Below, in pieces: positions 57,808 to 64,000 of a stretch of 64,000 nt of DNA (position 1 is the first letter of the stretch; every line of letters starts with the position of its first letter). Position numbers and translations under genes: made by a program. Source of the DNA: Labrys miyagiensis (GTDB lineage: Bacteria > Pseudomonadota > Alphaproteobacteria > Rhizobiales > Labraceae); NCBI RefSeq assembly GCF_030160835.1, contig NZ_BSPC01000028.1:1-64000 (forward strand), in the 5' to 3' direction. The notes beneath the pieces were generated by a model. It saw only the letters and a list, made by a program, of their open reading frames with translations. It did no database searches and was not told the DNA's origin.

Positions 57808-58970
57808 CGCTTGCCGTGCCCACCCTGTACCAAACCGATGCCTAGCTCGTAGATAGCACCGAATGCGCGTTGGGGAAGACTGCCGATGGGGATATCGGCG
57901 GAAGCATACAGGGGAATCTCCAGAGAAACCTGGCCCTCGCGCAGGATCTGCAGGCGACCGGCCGGTGCGCCCTTGCGGATGGGCGCCTCCAGCGGGCCGT
58001 CATAGAGAAGCTTGGCGCTCAGCTTTTCCTCATTGGCGCTGTTCACCAGGAGCTCGACGTCGCGATCCGCCGCCAGGGAAACGCGGGGAGCCAAGCCGCC
58101 GAACACGGAGGCCTCTCCCACCGTTTCGCCCCTGGTGAAGACTGTCTTCGGCTGGAAGGAGGTTTCCGCCCATTGCAGCAAGCGCTTGGCCTCCGCCGCG
58201 CGGTCGGCGATCGACTTCATGCCTTGCAGCACCAGGATGAAACGCTGGTCGCCATGGGCCGCCGAGACGATGAGGCCATAGCCGGCCGTACCGGACGCGC
58301 CGGTGACGCCGCCATCCACCCCGAGATCGGCAGTCAGCAGCGGATTGCGGTTGGTCTGGCGAATCTTGTTCCAGGTAAAATCCTTCTCCTGGTAGATCGC
58401 ATAGACCTCAGGCTCATTCGTGCGCAGCCAGGTGAGCAGCAGCGCAAGATCGCGCGCCGTGGTCAGTTGCTCGGGGTCGGCAAAACCGGTGACATTGCGA
58501 AACTGGGAATGCTGCATCCCGATTTGCCCCGCGAGAGCGTTCATGCGCGGCACCAGGCCCTCCTGCTGGCCCGTGAGGCCCTCGGAGAGAGCTAGGCAGG
58601 CATCGTTGGCGGCCTGGACGATAACGCCGCGGAGGAGGTCGTCGACCCGGATACGGCTCTTGACCGCCGCGAACATGGTCGCACTGCCGGAAGGCGCGCC
58701 TCCCGTGCGCCAGGTCTGTTCCGAGATGGGATATTCGGTCTCGCGCGTGGTTTCGCCTGCGCGCAAAGCCTGTGCCACCACGGCAATCGTCATGAGCTTG
58801 GCCATGGCGGCGGGCTCGATCGGCTTGTCGGCGCCCTTGTCGAGGAGGACGCTGCCGGTGGTGGTATCGATCAAAAAGGCCACGGGCGCACTTGTCGCAA
58901 AGGGCTCGGCCCGCAGCGGTGCGACCAGCGCCACCGCCGCCATCAGGAGGCCGAGAAGGATCGCCCGCAT
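57804..58970 (-). CDS. DacC-like penicillin-binding protein homologue, catalytic motifs lost
   Basis: A 388-residue protein with a signal peptide (cleaved after about residue 21), a D-Ala-D-Ala carboxypeptidase (S11) domain and the C-terminal PBP5-type beta domain, matching DacC in length and position upstream of tmk. All three catalytic motifs are altered: SxxK is A55-M-A-K58 (IEPAAMAKLMT), SxN is A120-A-N122 (VIVQAANDACLAL) and KTG is V222-T-G224 (VDGGVTGASGTAGYGL). The nucleophilic serine is absent, so it cannot be a normal carboxypeptidase. The reading frame and operon are intact, which argues for a retained non-catalytic role such as peptidoglycan binding or partner regulation. Confidence 0.9.
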   Translation of the reverse strand: MRAILLGLLMAAVALVAPLRAEPFATSAPVAFLIDTTTGSVLLDKGADKPIEPAAMAKLMTIAVVAQALRAGETTRETEYPISEQTWRTGGAPSGSATMFAAVKSRIRVDDLLRGVIVQAANDACLALSEGLTGQQEGLVPRMNALAGQIGMQHSQFRNVTGFADPEQLTTARDLALLLTWLRTNEPEVYAIYQEKDFTWNKIRQTNRNPLLTADLGVDGGVTGASGTAGYGLIVSAAHGDQRFILVLQGMKSIADRAAEAKRLLQWAETSFQPKTVFTRGETVGEASVFGGLAPRVSLAADRDVELLVNSANEEKLSAKLLYDGPLEAPIRKGAPAGRLQILREGQVSLEIPLYASADIPIGSLPQRAFGAIYELGIGLVQGGHGKR

Positions 58971-59029
58971 CGCCGATCATCCGCTCTCTTTGACGCGCCC
59001 GGAAATGCGCGATAAGTCCATCACGCATC

Positions 59030-60205
59030 ATGCCAGCCAATCATGAACTAAATCACTGTTCTATCGCAATCGTCGGCGCCGGGCTGGCGGGCTTGGCTTG
59101 CGCCGTGGTGCTGCGCGCGCAGGGCCATGCCGTCACGCTCATCGGCCCGGCCGGCAATGCCGCCGACACGCGTACCACCGCCCTGCTCGAGGGCAGCGTG
59201 CAGGCCTTGGCGAAAGCCGGCGTGGTGATCGCCGGCAATCCGGCAGCGGCACCGCTGCGGGTGATGTCGATCGTGGACGCGACACAGCGCCTGATCCGCG
59301 CCCGCCCGATTGCTTTCGAAGCAAAAGAGATTGGGCTCGACGCTTTCGGCTGGAATATCGCCAACGGTGCATTGACCCAGGCCCTGCTGAACCGCCTTGC
59401 CGAACTCGAGATCGAGCATGTTACCGGGCGGCTCCTGTCGGTCGACATCGCCGACGGGCATGTCGGCCTGACCATCGATGGCGCCGAGCCGCTGACGGCC
59501 GGTCTCGTCATCGCCGCCGACGGGCGCAACTCGATGGTGCGCCAGGCTGCCGGCATCGGGACTACGCGGCATGATTATCCGCAGACCGCCCTCGCCCTCA
59601 ACCTCCGGGTCAGCCGCGACCATCGCGAGATCTCAACGGAATTCCACACCGAATCCGGCCCCTTCACGCTGGTGCCCTTGCCCGGTCGGCGGGCGAGCCT
59701 GGTGTGGGTCGTTTCGCCTGAAAGAGCCGAGGCGCTCAAGGAGCTCGACGATGCGGCGCTGGCGCACGAGATCGAAAAGCAGAGCCATGCCTTGCTCGGC
59801 CGCGTTAGCATCGATTCGCAGCGCTCCTTCTGGCCGATGAACACGGTCATGGCGACGTCACAGTCCGGCACGCGGATCGCCCTGATCGGCGAGGCCGCCC
59901 ATGTCCTGCCGCCGATCGGGGCGCAAGGCTTCAATCTGACGCTTCGCGATATCGCGGCCTTGGCCAAGGCGCTGCGGGATGCAAAAGACCCGGGCGCCTC
60001 GGCGGTGCTCGACGCCTATGTCAAAGCCCGGCGGGCGGATATCGGCACAAGGCACACCGCCGTCGACCTCCTCAACCGTTCCCTGCTGTCGGACCAGTTC
60101 GCGCTGCAGGGGCTGCGGGGCCTTGGCCTCTATGCGCTTGAACGGATCGGCCCGCTGCGCCGCGTGGTGATGCGCCAGGGCCTTGCCCGCGCGGTCGAGG
60201 ATTGA
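59030..60205 (+). CDS. UbiH/UbiF-family FAD-dependent monooxygenase
   Basis: A 391-residue flavoprotein hydroxylase. The FAD dinucleotide loop is AIVGAGLAGLACAVVLRAQG, the DG motif is VIAADGRNSMVRQAAG and the second FAD motif is RIALIGEAAHVLPPIGAQGFN. This arrangement is characteristic of ubiquinone-biosynthesis ring hydroxylases (UbiH, UbiF, UbiL and similar), and the alphaproteobacterial type is a good match. Exact ring position cannot be told from sequence alone. It is divergent from the dacC-like operon across 59 bases. Confidence 0.88.
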   Translation: MPANHELNHCSIAIVGAGLAGLACAVVLRAQGHAVTLIGPAGNAADTRTTALLEGSVQALAKAGVVIAGNPAAAPLRVMSIVDATQRLIRARPIAFEAKEIGLDAFGWNIANGALTQALLNRLAELEIEHVTGRLLSVDIADGHVGLTIDGAEPLTAGLVIAADGRNSMVRQAAGIGTTRHDYPQTALALNLRVSRDHREISTEFHTESGPFTLVPLPGRRASLVWVVSPERAEALKELDDAALAHEIEKQSHALLGRVSIDSQRSFWPMNTVMATSQSGTRIALIGEAAHVLPPIGAQGFNLTLRDIAALAKALRDAKDPGASAVLDAYVKARRADIGTRHTAVDLLNRSLLSDQFALQGLRGLGLYALERIGPLRRVVMRQGLARAVED

Positions 60206-60615
60206 AGTGGCCGTGCGTCTGGCGTCAAAAGCCGGAGGTCGAGACGTCCACGTCTTCATCGAAACCCAGGTCATCGATGTATCGCGAACCCTCGTACCCA
60301 TGTGCTCTTCGTGAAATGCATTCGCGAGCATACGGAGCAATGGATGTGAATGCGGCGTGGTGGGGCCAGCGGCAGCGGTCCCGACCTTGGTAAAGCGCCG
60401 TGTCGCGGCATGTAATCATCACAAGATTGCGCAATTAATGAAAATTGAAGCGACTTTGGTTGAAATTCGGCTATCCTTGGTGGCATGGAGCGAGTGCGCG
60501 ACAGTCGCGTAAGCCTGGAACTTGCCTCGGCTCTAGCGGCGCGGATTGCTCCTGGATAGTAGTGTATGAACTTGGCCGATGGTCAGCCGGGTTCGAATGA
60601 CAACTGAAATTGCGT
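60206..60615. other. Interval between monooxygenase gene and hspQ
   Basis: About 410 bases. Minus-strand frames of 69-71 codons (60225-60434 and 60271-60486) lack ribosome binding sites and I do not call them. A short inverted repeat AGACGT-CC-ACGTCT sits at 60242-60255. The hspQ promoter should lie in the right-hand half. Confidence 0.35.
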
Positions 60616-60948
60616 ATGAATAAAGCCCGCGAAGCAAAATTCTTTATTGGTCAAGTCGTCCGCCATCGCGTTTATCCATTCCGTGGCGTCATTTTTGATG
60701 TCGATCCGGAATTCGCCAATACGGATGAATGGTGGCAGTCGATACCCGAGGACGTGCGCCCATCCAAGGATCAGCCCTTCTACCATCTGCTGGCGGAGAA
60801 TGACGAAACGGAATATGTCGCCTATGTCTCCGAACAGAATCTCGTCGTGGATGACAGCGGCAAGCCCGTGCGCAACGCCCAGGTCGAACAGATGTTCGAC
60901 CGCGACAAGAACGGCGGCTATCGGCCCAAGCCCAGCGTAAGGCACTGA
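60616..60948 (+). CDS. hspQ: Heat shock protein HspQ (YccV-like)
   Basis: A 110-residue protein of the HspQ/YccV family, which in E. coli binds hemimethylated DNA and modulates Lon as a specificity-enhancing factor. The signature is FFIGQVVRHRVYPFRGVIFD, then PFYHLLAENDETEYVAYVSEQNL. Start ATG 60616 is preferred to the TTG six bases upstream. It is monocistronic and followed by a strong terminator shared with the convergent IalB-type gene. Confidence 0.92.
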   Translation: MNKAREAKFFIGQVVRHRVYPFRGVIFDVDPEFANTDEWWQSIPEDVRPSKDQPFYHLLAENDETEYVAYVSEQNLVVDDSGKPVRNAQVEQMFDRDKNGGYRPKPSVRH

Positions 60949-60975
60949 GCGCGCGAAAGCCCGTACCCCCACATG

Positions 60976-61003
60976 AAAAGACCGGCTCGAACGCCGGTCT
61001 TTT
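60976..61003. terminator. Bidirectional intrinsic terminator
   Basis: Stem AAAAGACCGGC / GCCGGTCTTTT with loop TCGAAC, with A and T tracts on opposite sides so that it works in both directions. It lies between the convergent hspQ and IalB-type genes. Confidence 0.9.
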
Positions 61004-61014
61004 GCTTTTCTATC

Positions 61015-61707
61015 TTATTGAGCGGGAGCGGGCGGCGCGCCCTGCTGCTGTTGCTGCTGCCGGATCTGGGCTTGCTGGGCGTCGATGAAAGGCTGGAAAA
61101 GCTTCTGCAGGTTCTCGTTGAAGGCTTTCACCTGCGCCTGATAGGTGGGCGTATCGATACCGGCGCCGTCGAACACCTTGCCGAAGCCGTCGAGGGTCAT
61201 GTCGAGCGCCACGGGCTGCCCCTGGAAGGTGACAGCCTGCACCGTGAGCTTCTTGCCCTTCTTGAGAACGGCCAGATTGGCATCGCTCAGCGGCATGTCG
61301 GCGACGCAGCTCGGTCCGTAGCAGATGCGGTACTTGGCCGTATCGAGTGTCTGGCCGTCGACCAGGACACGGGCGCCGAGCGGCAGCACCACGCCGCCGG
61401 GGACGATCACCGTCAGGGTGGTCTTGCCACCCTTTTCCTGACTGACCTGGGCCGTCATCGTCCATTGCGTGGTGGGCAACAAGAGATCGCGCACGATACG
61501 GCACAATTCCTTGGTGTCCTGCTTCACGCATATCTTGGTCCACGGCGGCTGATCGAAGGCCGGGAGCGCAGGGGGCTGCTGGCCTGGGGGAGCGGCGTCG
61601 GGCGCCGTGGCAGCCGGAGCGGGCTGCGGCTGGTTCTGGGCAAGAGCGGCACCAGCCGTCATTGTCATCAAGGCCGCCGCGGCGCCTGCGATCAGAGAGT
61701 TTCGCAT
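61015..61707 (-). CDS. Invasion-associated locus B (IalB) family protein 2
   Basis: A 230-residue secreted protein: signal peptide at 1-23 (MRNSLIAGAAAALMTMTAGA), a Pro/Ala-rich linker, then the IalB domain with four cysteines (WTKICVKQDTKELCRIV and CYGPSCVADM). It ends in a Gln-rich tract and PAPAQ. ATG 61707 is chosen for the signal peptide. IalB proteins were named in Bartonella invasion but are common in free-living Rhizobiales as periplasmic proteins of unclear role. It follows its paralogue after 28 bases. Confidence 0.9.
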   Translation of the reverse strand: MRNSLIAGAAAALMTMTAGAALAQNQPQPAPAATAPDAAPPGQQPPALPAFDQPPWTKICVKQDTKELCRIVRDLLLPTTQWTMTAQVSQEKGGKTTLTVIVPGGVVLPLGARVLVDGQTLDTAKYRICYGPSCVADMPLSDANLAVLKKGKKLTVQAVTFQGQPVALDMTLDGFGKVFDGAGIDTPTYQAQVKAFNENLQKLFQPFIDAQQAQIRQQQQQQGAPPAPAQ

Positions 61708-61735
61708 AGTCAGAATTCCTGTTCCGAAGCGCTTC

Positions 61736-62533
61736 TTATTGAGCGGGCGCGGGATTGGCGTTGAGCTGCTCGCGGGCCTTCTCGGCAGCCTGCTGCAACT
61801 GGTCCTGCAGCTTCTTCTGCTCGTTCGCGATCGCATTGGGGTCGAGCGGCTTGCCGTCGATCGTGGTGGCCAGGCCTTCGGTGCTGAGCGGCAACTGGAC
61901 GTCCTGCGACAGCTTGCCGGCCTGTGCGGCGGCCTCTGCAGCGGCCTGGTCCTGCGGCGGCGCCTTGAACACGATCGTCAGCATCTTGGCCTTGCGCAGG
62001 GCAGCCAGCTGATTGTCGTCGATCTGGATTTCGACGAGGCACCCCTCGGGCGAGCACACGATATATTTGCCGGTGGCGAAGGCGGCGTTGTCGAGATAGA
62101 GGGCGATGCCATTGGGGATCAGGCCGCCCACCGGCATGACAAGGCGCAGGATCTGCTTCTTGTCGGTGGTGTTCTGCATCACGATCGCTGTCATGATCGT
62201 CTGGCCGGTCTCGGAGCGCAGGTCACGGCGGATCAGGCAGATTTCCGTCTTCGACTGCTGATCCGTCTGGCAGAGCTTTACCCATTCAGGCTGCGAATTG
62301 GACAGCGGCGGAACGACCGACCCTTTGAGGGAGGGCACATCCGCCGTGGCGGTATCGGTCGGAGCGGCGGCTGCCGGCGCGGCCTGAGCCGGCTTCTGGG
62401 CAGGCTTGGCTGCAGGTGCCTTCGGCTTTGTGGTTGCGGCCGGCTTGGCAGGCTTGTCCTGGGCCAATGCGGGCGTTGCCGCAAGGCAGAGCGCCGCAAC
62501 AGCTGCAGTCGCAAAGTGGCGAAACGACATCAT
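61736..62533 (-). CDS. Invasion-associated locus B (IalB) family protein 1
   Basis: A 265-residue paralogue: signal peptide (SFRHFATAAVAALCLAATPA), a Lys/Pro/Ala-rich linker of about 50 residues (KPAATTKPKAPAAKPAQKPA) that may span or bind the peptidoglycan, and the IalB domain with WVKLCQTDQ...EICLI and CSPEGCLVEI cysteines. The C-terminal helix is Gln/Ala-rich and, like that of the next gene, ends PAPAQ. ATG 62533 (or 62530) is chosen for the signal peptide. The pair is likely one operon. Function unproven. Confidence 0.9.
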   Translation of the reverse strand: MMSFRHFATAAVAALCLAATPALAQDKPAKPAATTKPKAPAAKPAQKPAQAAPAAAAPTDTATADVPSLKGSVVPPLSNSQPEWVKLCQTDQQSKTEICLIRRDLRSETGQTIMTAIVMQNTTDKKQILRLVMPVGGLIPNGIALYLDNAAFATGKYIVCSPEGCLVEIQIDDNQLAALRKAKMLTIVFKAPPQDQAAAEAAAQAGKLSQDVQLPLSTEGLATTIDGKPLDPNAIANEQKKLQDQLQQAAEKAREQLNANPAPAQ

Positions 62534-62867
62534 GCAAAATCCTTGAGTCCTGGGCCCGTCACCGCAGACGCAACGCGGCAACGCACCAATGGGGCTGAAT
62601 GTCTCTCACCGCCAATCGGGGCGCCAAGATGACCATTTCGGGGATGGTCCATAAACGAAGCAGCCTTGGGTTTCCAGCCTCGAAAGCGATGTATGACCAT
62701 TGCGCGCCTCCTATAGCGCGGTAATTTGCAGAAAAAGTGATCTGGCAGGCCATTGCCAAGAATTTCATGGCCATCTCTGATTGAAACTGCGCCGAATCTT
62801 GCCGCCCAGATGGGCCTCCTGACAAGCGCAAGCGTCTGCATCGCCGTGAAAAGTTCAGATCGTTCTT
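62534..62867. other. Intergenic region upstream of IalB pair
   Basis: About 330 bases between the ampG-like stop and the IalB operon. It should contain the IalB promoter. Frames on the minus strand (to 62831 or 62841) overlap the IalB leader and have no support. I see no repeat copy or structured RNA. Confidence 0.35.
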
Positions 62868-64000
62868 TCAGGATTCGCCCCGGCGCGCTTCCGCGCCCCT
62901 TGGCAAAGCGTTGGACTGTCTGGCGGCAGCAAGCCAGATGAACACGCAGAGCGCGGCGACGGGTATGCCGATAGTGGATGTCGAAATAAAGAAGGCGGGA
63001 TAGCCAATCGTATCGACGATTGCGCCGGATATCCCAGCAAGGCCGTGGCCAGGCAATGCATACAGGGAACTCAACAGGGCATACTGGCTGGCTGCATATC
63101 TTGGGGAGGTCAGCGACGACATATAGGCAGCGAGAGCAATGCCAGCGAAGCTCGCCGCCAAGCTTTCAACACTCACAGCCAGCGTGAGCAGACTAATGTC
63201 TGCGCCGTGTGCAGCAAGCAAGGCCAGGCTCAGATGGGATGAAGCTGCCGCAATTCCGCCGATCAGCAAACTTGGCATGAGCCCCAGGCGCCAGATCGAT
63301 AGGCCCGCGAAGAAGGGGGCCACAATCGTGATCCAGAAAGAGAAGACCTTGGTCACGCTCGCGATCTCGGATTTGGAGAACCCGAGGTCGATATAGAGTG
63401 GGGTGTTCATCGTGCCCGAGATGAAATCGGGCAAGCGATAGATGGCGACCAACAGAAGGATCGGAATTAGCATCCATTTCCAACGCTGGAATAGGTCGCC
63501 GAGCGGCTCAAGGAAAGACTCAAGCCATGAGTTCTTAGGGGGCAGTCCTTTTGCCGATGGTTGTTTTTCTGTGAGAGTCCCGACGATTGCAACGTCATCC
63601 GAATGGGTCTCGATCCGCTGCGGCGCCGGGGTGAACAATGCGGCCACTATGCCGATCAGCATCATCAGCATCATGCAAAGATACGCTATCCGCCAATTGG
63701 CGAAATCCGCAATATAGAGCGCGCCCGCACCGGCGCACAGGACACCGAGACGATACCCAAGCAGGGCAACTGCCAGCATAACCCCCTGTTCTTCCTTTGG
63801 TACGATGTTGATACGCCAACCGTCGATCACGATGTCTTGGCTGGCTGAGCAAAAGGCCGTAAAAATCGCGGATGCAGCGGTGGCCCAGAACATCTTCGCC
63901 GGATCACTGAAGGCCAGGCCCAGAAGGCCGATGGCGACCCCCAACTGGGCCAGCAGCATCCAGCCACGCCAACGCTCGCAAAAGCGCCTCAGAAAGGGCG
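62868..64000 (-). CDS. ampG: AmpG-family MFS permease, 5' end outside window
   Basis: The frame stays open from 64000 to the stop at 62868 (377 codons visible); upstream of the internal methionine at 63959 it reads PFLRRFCERWRGW, typical of AmpG after its second helix, so the start lies beyond the window. About ten membrane helices remain. The segment FTAFCSASQDIVIDGWRINI is the AmpG hallmark (DIAxDAYR region), and SGTMNTPLYIDLGFSKSEIA follows. AmpG imports anhydromuropeptides for cell-wall recycling and beta-lactamase induction; family members may have other substrates. Confidence 0.87.
   Translation of the reverse strand, partial: PFLRRFCERWRGWMLLAQLGVAIGLLGLAFSDPAKMFWATAASAIFTAFCSASQDIVIDGWRINIVPKEEQGVMLAVALLGYRLGVLCAGAGALYIADFANWRIAYLCMMLMMLIGIVAALFTPAPQRIETHSDDVAIVGTLTEKQPSAKGLPPKNSWLESFLEPLGDLFQRWKWMLIPILLLVAIYRLPDFISGTMNTPLYIDLGFSKSEIASVTKVFSFWITIVAPFFAGLSIWRLGLMPSLLIGGIAAASSHLSLALLAAHGADISLLTLAVSVESLAASFAGIALAAYMSSLTSPRYAASQYALLSSLYALPGHGLAGISGAIVDTIGYPAFFISTSTIGIPVAALCVFIWLAAARQSNALPRGAEARRGES

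Overview
The window is GC-rich bacterial chromosome, most likely from an alphaproteobacterium of the Hyphomicrobiales (Rhizobiales). The main reasons are the housekeeping order dacC-like / tmk / holB / metG / tatD / metallo-beta-lactamase, two IalB-type proteins, HspQ, an HWE-family histidine kinase and an Omp25/31-like outer membrane barrel. I cannot name a genus from sequence reading alone. I see no rRNA, tRNA, CRISPR array or complete insertion sequence.

Layout. 0.3-6.4 kb holds TetR with an Etr1-like enoyl reductase, an HWE kinase facing a Crp/Fnr regulator, and glgA. 6.4-8.9 kb is a gene-poor patch of small or doubtful ORFs, including two small secreted proteins in the first 7.2 kb of the window and a minimal XRE-type HTH protein. 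8.9-19.3 kb is a sugar-acid catabolic locus: GntR/FCD regulator, a complete carbohydrate ABC importer (binding protein, two permeases, ATPase), three different enolase-superfamily dehydratase-like proteins and an RraA/HMG-aldolase-like protein, arranged as two divergent transcription units. 19.5-35.8 kb is the most unusual region, a type I secretion and modification island. It has an ABC exporter and HlyD adaptor in one tight operon with a sulfotransferase-like protein, a Nif11-like small protein, an Asp/Asn beta-hydroxylase and a GNAT acetyltransferase. Next come a DUF6916-like protein, three paralogous phage-tail-collar (microcystin-dependent-protein type) proteins, a methyltransferase with a regulatory domain, and a 1857-residue DUF4347 / cadherin-like / Ig-like repeat protein with a type I secretion C-terminus.

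35.9-46.3 kb carries an outer membrane barrel, a CPA1 Na+/H+ antiporter, a lone PstS, a Pho84-like MFS symporter, and a MoxR-DUF58-VWA set with an S1C protease. 46.8-51.0 kb is an Lrp regulator facing a dpaL / M20 / M20 operon for nitrogen-compound catabolism. 51-59 kb holds a Na/Pi cotransporter and the housekeeping operon, then come a UbiH-type monooxygenase, hspQ, two IalB paralogues and the 3' part of an AmpG-family permease cut by the window edge.

Two further observations cross the region. A family of roughly 100-bp two-hairpin intergenic repeats occurs at least eight times, and four genes take their TAA stop codon from the terminal bases of a copy. The penicillin-binding-protein-like DacC homologue upstream of tmk has lost all three catalytic motifs (SxxK, SxN, KTG) and looks like a pseudoenzyme kept in an intact operon.
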